Notes under the pieces: model-generated
Database searches by the model: none
What the model was told of the DNA's origin: nothing
The model's input: the letters and a program-made list of their open reading frames with translations, nothing else
Assembly: GCF_001598215.1 (NCBI RefSeq)
Contig: NZ_BCXJ01000002.1
Location: forward strand, 62,001-126,000
Length of the DNA: 64,000 bases
From: Shouchella clausii
Lineage (GTDB): Bacteria > Bacillota > Bacilli > Bacillales > Bacillaceae_D
Direction: 5' to 3'
Shown here: positions 24,658-32,641 of the stretch, piece after piece
Position numbering within the stretch: the stretch's first letter is position 1
Layout of the letters: every line of letters starts with the position of its first letter
Made by a program: the position numbers and the translations under genes

Positions 24658-24715
24658 AGATTAAAGGGGAGGAAGCAGCAACAGGCATTTAGAGAGGATG
24701 CTCACAAAAAAAGAC

Positions 24716-24744
24716 TTGACAATGAGAATGATATTCATTATCAT
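24716..24744 (+). promoter_or_regulatory. Sigma-A promoter with embedded Fur box
   Basis: TTGACA (24716-24721), 17 bp, TATCAT (24739-24744). Within the spacer and -10 lie two overlapping 7-1-7 Fur motifs offset by 6 bp: TGAGAATGATATTCA (24723-24737) and TGATATTCATTATCA (24729-24743), the second one base away from the consensus TGATAATnATTATCA. Iron-loaded Fur should block this promoter. Confidence 0.85.
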
Positions 24745-24750
24745 TTGATT

Positions 24751-24818
24751 TGTAAGATCCCCCTTATCCCTTTTCAACATTTTTCTTTGACCTTTGCCAG
24801 TGTGGCAAAGGTTTTTTT
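24751..24818 (+). ncRNA. Candidate Fur-regulated small RNA, FsrA-like
   Basis: From the predicted start at ~24751 the transcript is about 68 nt: a C/U-rich unstructured 5' part (GATCCCCCTTATCCCTTTTC) and a terminator CCTTTGCC (24791-24798) / GGCAAAGG (24804-24811) with T7. There is no credible ribosome site or frame. In B. subtilis the Fur-repressed RNA FsrA has the same plan: C-rich single strand that pairs with ribosome binding sites of iron-rich enzymes, plus a terminator. Whether this is an FsrA orthologue or an analogue cannot be decided by eye. Confidence 0.7.
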
Positions 24819-24854
24819 GCTTGCAGGATCCATTTTCTTAATCAAAGTAGGAAC

Positions 24855-24892
24855 AAAAAAGCAAGAAAAATCGACATTTTTCTTGCTTTTTT
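24855..24892. terminator. Perfect 17-bp hairpin, probably bidirectional terminator
   Basis: The 17-nt arm at 24855-24871 (AAAAAAGCAAGAAAAAT) is exactly complementary to 24876-24892 with a CGAC loop, flanked by A6 and T6. The -35 box of the next gene overlaps its loop. Confidence 0.75.
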
Positions 24893-24900
24893 GCTACAAT
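24871..24900 (+). promoter_or_regulatory. Putative promoter of the 69-residue protein gene
   Basis: TCGACA (24871-24876), 18 bp, TACAAT (24895-24900). Confidence 0.5.
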
Positions 24901-24941
24901 GAAATGAAACAGTATCAATGAATAAATGGAGGCTTGTTTTT

Positions 24942-25151
24942 ATGGATAGCAGAATTGAAATCACATACGACGTATTTGAGGCAATGTGGCTGATTACGCT
25001 CATTGATGAAGCAGGGCAGCGGGTAGGTAAGCCTGAGTATTACAAGAAAAAGGAAAAAGCATTGCAACAAATTCCTTCTTTGAAAAAAGAGTATCCTGAT
25101 ATTCCAATCCGAGTATACAGCAAGAGCGATTTTTTAGTTGCAGTTTATTAA
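24942..25151 (+). CDS. Small protein of unknown function (69 residues)
   Basis: The start is ATG 24942 behind ATGGAGGC; an ATG at 24918 lies before that site. The product (MDSRIEITYDVFEAMWLITL, then a basic middle PEYYKKKEKALQQIP) looks like a compact alpha/beta domain reminiscent of DUF2188-type small proteins, but I cannot assign it. It converges on the second gerA operon. Confidence 0.65.
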   Translation: MDSRIEITYDVFEAMWLITLIDEAGQRVGKPEYYKKKEKALQQIPSLKKEYPDIPIRVYSKSDFLVAVY

Positions 25152-25192
25152 ATCACCAAGTTGTGCCTAAAGACAGATACGGGTTTGACGCT

Positions 25193-26266
25193 TTAATCTG
25201 TAATGCCGCTTCCGATCACGGTTAGATCGACGTTGACATCAATATCAAGAGATGGGTAAGTGTCATGCCATTGCTCCATATTCAAATGGCGGATTTTGCT
25301 ACTGGCCACGTCGCCAAGGCCAATCGGATCGATGCCGCGCTGTTGGAACCTGTTAACTAGTGTTTGCATTTGCTCTTCGAACTGTTGAATGCCGAGCTCT
25401 TTTATTTTAGTGAGGTCTTTGGCACTCATGCTTAAATCGCCACTTTCACTAACAACGCCTTTCATGTAGACGAGAATAGAAACATGTAAGCCGTTATCGT
25501 CTTTGGTAATCGTGTATTGAGGTGTTGCTTGGACATTCTCAAGGCTTGCAAACGAATCGCTGCTAATTTGTACTTGGTAAAAACCACCTCGGAACGGTTC
25601 TGAAAGCAATTTAAAAAAGGAAGCTTCATGGACATTCAGCTTATCGATATAACGGTCCTCTTTAAACAATGCCAAGCCTGTTACACGAGCGTGATCATCA
25701 TTGCCTTTAATGATGGGCAAAAACATATCAGTGCCTTCTGCGTAATATTGGTATAAGGCGGTATGCAGTGTGACACGTGGGTAAATTTCCCGTTCACTCT
25801 GTTCAAGTAATTCATTTAAATATTGATAAACAGTCGTGTCTAATTGGTAATTTTTAGAGAGCAAATCGAATGTTTTTCCTTCAACAATTGCCGGGCGGAG
25901 ATTGCGTCCGATCATTGAATCCCGTTGGTGGACATTTAAAAAATAAAAAATGCCGTCTTCGGCAAGGCGGTCTTGAAACAACATGAGCCCAATCCGGCCG
26001 ACAACCATATATTTGGATGACTTTGCTTGCATTTTTTTTTGTGTGATCCGGGAAGTATTTCCGGTAGCAGTAAATACTTTTGTTTGCGGCAGCGTTTCCT
26101 CGCTAGGAAGGACGATGAGTGAACCCGCTACGCTCCTGAATTCGTTTTTATTCACATAATCATAGCCAATTGCTTGAATGAGCTGAATGTCTTCAATCAC
26201 TTTTGTACGAGGCGCGCATCCTCCTAGCACTAAAACGCAGCAAAGGGCAAGCAGCCATTTTTTCAT
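25193..26266 (-). CDS. Spore germination lipoprotein, Ger(x)C family
   Basis: 357 residues with lipobox LGGC (Cys17) and the GerC-type continuation IEDIQLIQAIGYDYV. It is the last gene of the second germinant receptor operon and overlaps the B subunit by 4 bp (ATGA). It differs strongly from the first copy at 10109-11239, so the two receptors are old paralogues, not a recent duplication. Confidence 0.9.
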   Translation of the reverse strand: MKKWLLALCCVLVLGGCAPRTKVIEDIQLIQAIGYDYVNKNEFRSVAGSLIVLPSEETLPQTKVFTATGNTSRITQKKMQAKSSKYMVVGRIGLMLFQDRLAEDGIFYFLNVHQRDSMIGRNLRPAIVEGKTFDLLSKNYQLDTTVYQYLNELLEQSEREIYPRVTLHTALYQYYAEGTDMFLPIIKGNDDHARVTGLALFKEDRYIDKLNVHEASFFKLLSEPFRGGFYQVQISSDSFASLENVQATPQYTITKDDNGLHVSILVYMKGVVSESGDLSMSAKDLTKIKELGIQQFEEQMQTLVNRFQQRGIDPIGLGDVASSKIRHLNMEQWHDTYPSLDIDVNVDLTVIGSGITD

Positions 26267-27378
26267 CGTTTGTTCCCTCCTTTAATAACAGCAAGCTTTA
26301 CTTTTTGGGCAATGTATAAGAATGGGACGTAAGTAATAATGGTCCAAAAGCCAATTGCGGCTGTCATATCATTCAATTGATTGACTTCCTTACGCCCTAC
26401 GACGAAAAAGGAGCAAACAAACAGCAAGACAATTAACAGGCGCAATCCGGTGCGTTGTTTGATGGAGAAGGCTTGGTTTGCAATGCGGCTTGCTGCCCAA
26501 AGCAGCAAGCAAATGGTAGGCAACACAACAAATAGCCAAATCGAAAGACCAATGTACTCGAACCGTTCGATGACGGACAAATTGACGACTTTCCATAATG
26601 TAATCGTGGCCCAAATCGTTTGATTAAGTTGATTCTGATTAAAATAGATAGTCGTTAACACAATTGCAAGCGTGTAGATGAGTGTGGTTGTAAAGACCGC
26701 TAAATGGCTCCATTTTTGCGATGTAGGACCGTTTTTTAAAAAGGGATAGGCAACCAATAAAACCTCGAAGCCGAGCATATTAAGCGTCATTGCTTTGCTG
26801 CCGAGGAGAATGGCTTGCAGTGAATGTTCGAACATAGGGAACAGATTGCTAACATTCGCATGTGTAAATGCAAAATAATTTGCCAAAAGCAATGGGGCTG
26901 AAACAAAGAGGCCAATCACACAAAGGCCGACAACGACACGCAACCCATTTGTTACATAAGAATAGGCAAGACACACGAGCAGCAAAAACAATACCCATAC
27001 ATACACTTCGACAAACATCCACATTTGAATAATCTCGATATACGTACGAATGACCGTGTAAGCAAGCAAGGCAAAATAGCCGATAAAATAAAGGTTCAGC
27101 AAACCACCAACTGCTTTTCCAAACACGGCTTTGTGGATCGCTACAAGGTCTCCTTGCCCTCGCTTCAATATGCCGTATAGAAGCCACACGAGTACATGGA
27201 CTGTCATTCCTGCCAGCACCACAGATAACCAAGCGTCCTGGCCTGAAAACGTAACGATAATTCGCTCAAAACCAAGGACGCCAACGCTGATTCGGGCGCC
27301 GACAACGATAAAAAAGCTGAAAAATGGCGAGAGTAGCCGACTTTCACTTGGGGCTTGAGTGTGTGTAGCTGGCATCAT
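26263..27378 (-). CDS. Spore germination protein, GerB-family permease
   Basis: 371 residues with about ten membrane segments, preceded by ISVGVLGFERIIVTFSGQDAW near the N-terminus, typical of GerAB-type subunits. I choose ATG 27378, which has AAGGAG at 7 nt, over a TTG at 27405 inside the end of the A gene. The choice leaves a 16-bp gap after the A subunit. Confidence 0.9.
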   Translation of the reverse strand: MMPATHTQAPSESRLLSPFFSFFIVVGARISVGVLGFERIIVTFSGQDAWLSVVLAGMTVHVLVWLLYGILKRGQGDLVAIHKAVFGKAVGGLLNLYFIGYFALLAYTVIRTYIEIIQMWMFVEVYVWVLFLLLVCLAYSYVTNGLRVVVGLCVIGLFVSAPLLLANYFAFTHANVSNLFPMFEHSLQAILLGSKAMTLNMLGFEVLLVAYPFLKNGPTSQKWSHLAVFTTTLIYTLAIVLTTIYFNQNQLNQTIWATITLWKVVNLSVIERFEYIGLSIWLFVVLPTICLLLWAASRIANQAFSIKQRTGLRLLIVLLFVCSFFVVGRKEVNQLNDMTAAIGFWTIITYVPFLYIAQKVKLAVIKGGNKR

Positions 27379-27394
27379 TGGTCCACTCCTTTTT

Positions 27395-28915
27395 TTACTC
27401 CTCAATGTCGCGCTTTTTTAAATGGTTGCCATCGTGGCTGGAGCTAAAGCGCTTGCGTTTCTTAGCTCGTACGCTTACAGGGCGCTTTTTCTGTTTGTTA
27501 AACGGCAACCTGAAAAAGGAGTCTTTCAAATCAGTTACTCTCAACGGATAAATTGGTGCTAAATAAGGTTGTCCAAGCGAAGTTAAAACAAGTAAATGGC
27601 TTAGAATGAGGGCGAAACAAGCCGCTACTCCTAAAAAGCCAAGCCACTGGGCGGCAAGAATAAAAGGAAAACGAATCAAGCGGATCGCATTACCCATTTG
27701 GTAAATAGGTGTCGTAAAGGAAGCAAGCGCAGTCAATGCAACAATGATTAAGAGAATATTGCTTGTAAGCCCTGCTTCGACAGCGGCTGTTCCGATTACA
27801 ATGCCGCCAACGATCCCAATCGATTGCCCAATTTTATTCGGCAATCGCGCTCCTGCCTCTCGTAGCAACTCAATGACAACTTCAAGGATCAATGCCTCAA
27901 AAATAGGCGGAAAGGGAATCCCGCTCCGCGACGAAACGAGTTTGTGCAGCAGTTGTGTCGGAATCATTTCATAATGGTAGGTCATCACAGCCACATATAA
28001 GGCTGTCGACAAAATCGAAAACAATACAGCACATAGTCGGATAAGGCGAAAAGCAGATGCGAGCGGCCATGGCAAAAAATAATCTTCAAAAGCAGAAAAG
28101 AATTCAACAAACGAAGTTGGCCCGGTAAGTGCATGAGGCGAGCCATCAACAATTACGGCAACTTTTCCTTCGGCAAGCATCGCTGCAACCCGGTCGGGGC
28201 GTTCAGTATCAATCAGTTGTGTAAAAATCGAATTGGAGTCATCTGAAATCAATTGCGCGATATAAGAACTATCGATGATTTCATCAAAGCCGATGTCTTC
28301 AATGCGCTGTGTTACTGTTTGGACGACTTGATTATTTGTAATGCCGTCTATATGTAGAATCGCTACTTTTGTTTTACTTAAATGGCCAACGATCCGTTCG
28401 GTTATGACAAGGTCTGGAATCGGCAGCCGCTTGCGCACTAAGTTTATATTTGTCGACAGCGGTTCAACAAACGCTTCTTTTGGCCCAACTACACTAAACT
28501 CAACTTCAGGCGGGTTAATCGAACGAGTTTCAGCTTGCTCTGCTGGGACAAGCAATGCTTCTGTCGGTGCCTGTTGAAGACAAATAAGGACTTCGCCGCG
28601 CATTAAAGCTTGTTCAATTTTAGCTAACTGATGTTCAATTTTCGTTTCTTCTACTCTAATCGCTTCTTTTACCCCAACGAGTGTTTTAAGTTGCTTATTA
28701 GCAAGAACTGGCAAAATCTGTTCATGGATGACGTTGGATTTGACGATCGATGAAAAATAATAAATCTCAAAAGGATTGTCGTCCGCCTGTTTAAAGGAAT
28801 GAAAATCATTTGATCGCCGACACAAGTCAAGGAGCTCTTCCAGCGTCTTCGCGCTTGAACGTTTTTGTTTACGGATTTTTCGTTCGAAACGGCCTTGTTT
28901 GCTTTGTTTAGGCAT
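27395..28915 (-). CDS. Spore germination protein, GerA family
   Basis: 506 residues from ATG 28915 behind CGGAGTG; longer starts up to 29017 would overrun the promoter. N-terminal soluble part includes TERPDRVAAMLAEGKVAVIV; the membrane part has PFPPIFEALILEVVIELLREAG and GGIVIGTAAVEAG, as in GerAA/GerKA. A basic N-terminus and a basic C-terminal tail (KKQKKRPVSVRAKKRKR) are longer than in the first copy. Confidence 0.93.
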   Translation of the reverse strand: MPKQSKQGRFERKIRKQKRSSAKTLEELLDLCRRSNDFHSFKQADDNPFEIYYFSSIVKSNVIHEQILPVLANKQLKTLVGVKEAIRVEETKIEHQLAKIEQALMRGEVLICLQQAPTEALLVPAEQAETRSINPPEVEFSVVGPKEAFVEPLSTNINLVRKRLPIPDLVITERIVGHLSKTKVAILHIDGITNNQVVQTVTQRIEDIGFDEIIDSSYIAQLISDDSNSIFTQLIDTERPDRVAAMLAEGKVAVIVDGSPHALTGPTSFVEFFSAFEDYFLPWPLASAFRLIRLCAVLFSILSTALYVAVMTYHYEMIPTQLLHKLVSSRSGIPFPPIFEALILEVVIELLREAGARLPNKIGQSIGIVGGIVIGTAAVEAGLTSNILLIIVALTALASFTTPIYQMGNAIRLIRFPFILAAQWLGFLGVAACFALILSHLLVLTSLGQPYLAPIYPLRVTDLKDSFFRLPFNKQKKRPVSVRAKKRKRFSSSHDGNHLKKRDIEE

Positions 28916-28944
28916 TGGCATCACTCCGAGATTGGCATGTCCAT

Positions 28945-28973
28945 TAGTCTGTGTTGAGCCACTTCTTTTATGC
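28945..28973 (-). promoter_or_regulatory. Putative sigma-G promoter of second gerA operon
   Basis: On the minus strand GCATA, 17 bp, CAGACTA, preceded by TTTTTCAT exactly as at the first gerA operon (13786-13814). The start would lie about 30 nt before the ATG. Confidence 0.6.
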
Positions 28974-29130
28974 ATGAAAAAGAGAATGTGGGGTGGGAAA
29001 AAGATGGATAAGCTCACTGTTCATGGCATGTACATCGTTTAAGCCGGGTAATAGTAACCACTAGGCAGGGCGTTTTTTGATTGGCCATTTCACATAGATT
29101 GTTCGCCACTGTGGAGATGTTTTTTTAATT

Positions 29131-29159
29131 TTGACGAAATGTTATCTGGCTTCTATAAT
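29131..29159 (+). promoter_or_regulatory. Strong sigma-A promoter
   Basis: TTGACG (29131-29136), 17 bp, TATAAT (29154-29159), upstream of the SH3-domain gene. Confidence 0.8.
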
Positions 29160-29185
29160 AAAAAAAATGGAAGAGGAGTCGTCAG

Positions 29186-29536
29186 ATGTCATTATATATT
29201 GTTACTAAAAGGTATCAAACGTGTTATCCTGATCCACTCATTTTAGAAAAAGGCGAGAGCGTCCAATATGGCGAGGAAGATACCGATTACCCAAAGTGGA
29301 TTTTTTGTGAAGCGGACAAATCGCATAAGAAGGGGTGGGTACCGAAACAATTTTTAACAGTTCCAAATGAAAAGGGAGAGGCCTATTTGTTGGAATCCTA
29401 TACTGCACACGAGTTGACAGTTGCAGTAGGACAACGGCTTATTGTCAATAAAGAATTAAACGGCTGGCTGTTTGCTCGTACTGAAAAAGGCGAGGAAGGC
29501 TGGATCCCAGCTGCCATGCTGTTAAAGCAGCAATAG
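29186..29536 (+). CDS. Protein with two SH3-like domains
   Basis: 116 residues, no signal peptide. Two repeats each end in a Trp-[IV]-Pro motif: KGWVPKQFLTV near residue 53 and EGWIPAAMLLK near residue 107, with L-x-V-x-x-G-x-R before the second, as in bacterial SH3 folds. Lacking a secretion signal it is probably cytoplasmic. The role is unknown. ATG at 29186 behind GAGGAG. Confidence 0.8.
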   Translation: MSLYIVTKRYQTCYPDPLILEKGESVQYGEEDTDYPKWIFCEADKSHKKGWVPKQFLTVPNEKGEAYLLESYTAHELTVAVGQRLIVNKELNGWLFARTEKGEEGWIPAAMLLKQQ

Positions 29537-29808
29537 GCAAAATAGAAACAGCGAATCAATGACCGGCAAGAACTCATTCAAAAATGATGCATAAATAAAA
29601 CTGCCTGGAATCACGAAGTCCGCTATGTTGATAAACGGGCGCAAACAATAGGTTGTTCGTTGATAGATCCCCCGTGGAGCCACATATGTCTTTCCATGAC
29701 TGATACGTGTAGCTCTACTTTTCCATCACTTTCCTCATAATTTCACTTATCGTATTTCACATAAAAAAAAACAAAATAAACAACACTACACCTAAAGGAG
29801 TGAACGCT
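29537..29808. other. Intergenic region without recognised features
   Basis: 272 bases with no credible frame, no clear terminator and only a weak imperfect inverted repeat (GAGCCACA..TGTAGCTC, about 29676-29716). Confidence 0.5.
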
Positions 29809-30102
29809 ATGCTAGATGGTTCGTGGGTAACAATAAAACGAGGCAATCACACGATTTTAGGGTGGATTGAAAAAAACAAATCCTTTCATTGCAAAGATCC
29901 TTTATACCAAACGTACTATTTCCATACGCTTCATCCCGAACGGTCAAAAGCGCCGATTTTAATTTACTATAAAGACATACATAAAGCCGAATTGACGTTA
30001 GAAGACGAGGATTACCATACGATGCAATTACTTGCACTGGAATTGAAAGATGCCAATTGGTTTTCTGAAATAGGGGAGCGGCGAAAAGAAATTCCTTTTT
30101 GA
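29809..30102 (+). CDS. Small protein of unknown function (97 residues)
   Basis: ATG 29809 behind AAAGGAGTG. The first half is beta-rich (GSWVTIKRGNHTILGWIEKN) and the second helical and acidic (LTLEDEDYHTMQLLALELKD). It resembles small Bacillus proteins with an SH3-like N-terminus but I do not recognise a family. Confidence 0.65.
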   Translation: MLDGSWVTIKRGNHTILGWIEKNKSFHCKDPLYQTYYFHTLHPERSKAPILIYYKDIHKAELTLEDEDYHTMQLLALELKDANWFSEIGERRKEIPF

Positions 30103-30228
30103 AATCCTTCTACTTATGAGATAATCAACAGAAATACTGACCATCTTACCCTACACGTAATTCCCACAAAAGCCGTGACAAAAGAGCGAATTTGCGTAAT
30201 GATAAGAAGGGAGAGGGGGATTTTTTTC

Positions 30229-31749
30229 GTGTATTCAATTGGTTTAGACATAGGCACTACGAGCGCAAAAGCCGTGCTCTATACAGCGAACAACGAAGAA
30301 ATTTGCGCATGTGAAATTGCCTATCCATTGCTAAAACGGAAGGTAAACTATGCAGAGCAAGATCCAGATGTCGTCGTTGATGCTTGTTTTACAGTCCTTC
30401 ACCACATTATAAATAAAGGGCAAATACAAGGAAAAGATGTTTCATTGGTTGCCTTGTCCTCAGCCATGCATTCACTAATCGCCGTTGACCAAAACGGCAA
30501 ACCGCTGACGCTTGCGATTACTTGGGCAGACAATCGTTGCGCCCCTTTTATAAAAACGTTAAAAGGGACAAGCCAAGGAAGACATTTTTATGAAAATACA
30601 GGAATACCGATTCATCCGATGTCTTGGATTGGCAAAATCCACTGGTTACGAGAAAATGAGCGCTCTGTTTTTAAACAAGCGTATAAATTTATCACGATGA
30701 AAGAATATTTATGTTTGCGATTGACTGGTCACTATGTGGTCGATCATTCAATGGCGAGTGGGACAGGCCTTTATCATTTACGGAAACAAGCATGGGATAA
30801 AGACGTATTAGCTTTTCTTGAAATTAGTGAAGATAAGTTGTCTTCGCTCGTGCCCACAACTTACGAATTGCCGCCGCTAACAGCAGAGGCACAAGCGCTG
30901 CTTCCAGTTGGAACGGATTGCCGTTTTTTTATTGGCGCAGGGGACGGCGTATTGGCCAATATTGGCGCTGACGCGCTAGAAAAAGGAACGGTTGCGATTA
31001 CTATTGGGACAAGTGGAGCTGTGCGAACACTTGTAGATGACGTAGTGACGGACGAGTTACAGCGAACATTTTGTTATGCGCTTACAGAAGGAAAGTTCAT
31101 CGCAGGCGGTGCGACCAACAACGGCGGTATGGCATTGCAATGGTTTATTGACCAATTTTCAAAAGGAATGCAAACGGAAGCAAATGGACGCTCTATCCAT
31201 GAATTGATTATTAAGTCAGCGGCCAATGTTCCTGCTGGTTCCGAAGGTTTGCTGTTTCTTCCATTTTTAAATGGGGAGCGTGCTCCATTTTGGGACCCGG
31301 ATGCAAGAGGGACTTTTTTTGGCGTTTCTATGCACCATCAACATGCACACTTTGCAAGAGCTGTAATGGAAGGAGTCCTATATAGCATTTGCTCCGTTGT
31401 AAACGCATTGAAGCAATCCCTTGGTACAATCGACCGTGTCCAAGCTTCAGGCGGATTTGCTCGCTCGCCTGAATGGGTACAAATGCTGGCGGATATCATT
31501 GGACAAGATGTCTCTTTGCCCCCGTCTCACCATGCTTCAGCGCTAGGAGCTGTTTTGCTTGCCAAACATGCGATAGGAGAACTCGATCTGTTTACCGCAG
31601 CAAAAACAGAGAAAAAAGAGCAGGCACTCCTTTTTAAGCCTAACCTTCAGCATACAGAAGTATACCAAGAGCTGTTTGCCATGTATGAACGCCTGTACCA
31701 AAAACTAGAAACAGAATTTAGCGCCATTGCAGCCTTTCAAAGTAAGTAA
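30229..31749 (+). CDS. FGGY-family carbohydrate kinase (gluconokinase-like)
   Basis: 506 residues from GTG 30229, which follows GAGAGGGGG; a frame extends to 30175 but without a good start. YSIGLDIGTTSAKAVL is the first phosphate loop, TWADNRC and GTSGAVR are conserved FGGY blocks, FLNGERAPFWDP and ASGGFARSPEWVQMLAD close the C-terminal ATPase domain. The pattern is closest to GntK of B. subtilis, but xylulokinase-like specificity cannot be excluded. No gluconate permease or repressor lies beside it, so the substrate source is unclear. Confidence 0.85.
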   Translation: MYSIGLDIGTTSAKAVLYTANNEEICACEIAYPLLKRKVNYAEQDPDVVVDACFTVLHHIINKGQIQGKDVSLVALSSAMHSLIAVDQNGKPLTLAITWADNRCAPFIKTLKGTSQGRHFYENTGIPIHPMSWIGKIHWLRENERSVFKQAYKFITMKEYLCLRLTGHYVVDHSMASGTGLYHLRKQAWDKDVLAFLEISEDKLSSLVPTTYELPPLTAEAQALLPVGTDCRFFIGAGDGVLANIGADALEKGTVAITIGTSGAVRTLVDDVVTDELQRTFCYALTEGKFIAGGATNNGGMALQWFIDQFSKGMQTEANGRSIHELIIKSAANVPAGSEGLLFLPFLNGERAPFWDPDARGTFFGVSMHHQHAHFARAVMEGVLYSICSVVNALKQSLGTIDRVQASGGFARSPEWVQMLADIIGQDVSLPPSHHASALGAVLLAKHAIGELDLFTAAKTEKKEQALLFKPNLQHTEVYQELFAMYERLYQKLETEFSAIAAFQSK

Positions 31750-31776
31750 ACCGTATTTTTATTATGTTAACTAACT

Positions 31777-31807
31777 TGAATAAATGGGTATAAATCCGTT
31801 CATGCTA
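31777..31807 (+). promoter_or_regulatory. Putative sigma-G/F promoter
   Basis: TGAATA (31777-31782), 18 bp, CATGCTA (31801-31807); one mismatch to the forespore pattern TGAATA-n18-CATACTA. Confidence 0.6.
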
Positions 31808-31827
31808 GCCATAAAGGAGGCAGCAAC

Positions 31828-32106
31828 ATGAACAATTACCCTAAAGATGTATATGGCTACAACGACCTCAAGCAAATTGAACTTGCCATCCAAGCTGCAC
31901 AACGTGCGGTTGGCCAAGCTACCCATAGCATGGACCCTGACCAACTTGAAAATGCAAATGCGGCATTAAAGCAAGCACGCGAACAATTTACACATGCACT
32001 TGCCCACCAGCATAACATGGATAACGCTTTTGCAGCTCATTCATCGGCTTTGCTCGACCAAGCAGCCCATCAATTGCATGAGGCAGAAGAAGACTTGCAA
32101 GACTAG
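31828..32106 (+). CDS. Small helical protein, probably forespore-expressed (DUF2564-like)
   Basis: 92 residues, hydrophilic, rich in Ala, Gln, His and Asn, almost certainly a helical hairpin (LKQIELAIQAAQRAVGQATH...LDQAAHQLHEAEEDLQD). The text recalls the DUF2564 family of Bacillus, but I hold that loosely. ATG at 31828 behind AAAGGAGG. The upstream forespore-type promoter suggests expression inside the developing spore. Confidence 0.65.
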   Translation: MNNYPKDVYGYNDLKQIELAIQAAQRAVGQATHSMDPDQLENANAALKQAREQFTHALAHQHNMDNAFAAHSSALLDQAAHQLHEAEEDLQD

Positions 32107-32262
32107 GCGGCGCTATCTATGGTCAAATAAGACAAACAACAAAGGGAAAGAGGTCTCATACAATCTTCCACTTTGCGATAGTAACTAGCTAACATTTTTG
32201 CATTGGGATATACCATCGACGACCATTCACTTGAAACAAGGATAATTTGGCTTATAAAGTTC

Positions 32263-32292
32263 TTTACTTTTCACTTAAAGATTTGCTATGAT
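32263..32292 (+). promoter_or_regulatory. Putative sigma-A promoter of T-box leader
   Basis: TTTACT (32263-32268), 18 bp, TATGAT (32287-32292). Confidence 0.55.
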
Positions 32293-32298
32293 TGTCTA

Positions 32299-32606
32299 AC
32301 ATTCATTAAGCGACAATCAAAAAAATGCGATGAAGAGAAGAGTACAATCGGGAATTCTTCAAAGAGAGCTCCAGTTGGTGAAAAGGAGTAAGGATGAATG
32401 GTTGGAAGCAAGCCTCAGAGCGGCACATTGGATCCAGTAGGTGATAGTGTGACAGGAGCTCCTGTTATAGAGCTAGGGTATACGTATGGACTTCATACCG
32501 TACCTAATGAGGGTAATATGGTGACATATTGCCAAACTGGGGTGGCACCACGGCGCGCAACAACTCGTCCTCAAGACAACGGTCTTGGGGGTGAGTTTTT
32601 TTATTG
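32299..32606 (+). promoter_or_regulatory. T-box leader (tRNA-sensing riboswitch)
   Basis: The leader has the stem I start GATGAAGAGAAGAGTA, the AGAGAG turn followed by CTCC..GTTGGTGAAAAGGAG, the specifier side GGAAGCAAGCCTCAGAGC, a stem III (GGTATACGTATG / CATACCGTACC), the T-box GGGGTGGCACCACGG (from ~32538) and a terminator (32563-32602: ACTCGTCCTCAAGAC / GTCTTGGGGGTGAGT, T7). Aligning to remembered leaders puts the specifier at GCA (32408-32410, Ala), with AGC (Ser) one base earlier an alternative. Uncharged cognate tRNA should permit readthrough into the MFS gene. Confidence 0.88.
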
Positions 32607-32641
32607 TCCAAATTTAGATTCTCTAAGGAGTGGAAATAAAA

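Noticed and set aside
24628-24921. 97-codon plus-strand frame over the intergenic RNAs
   Set aside because: It runs through two terminators and the Fur promoter, lacks a ribosome site and reads as low-complexity sequence.
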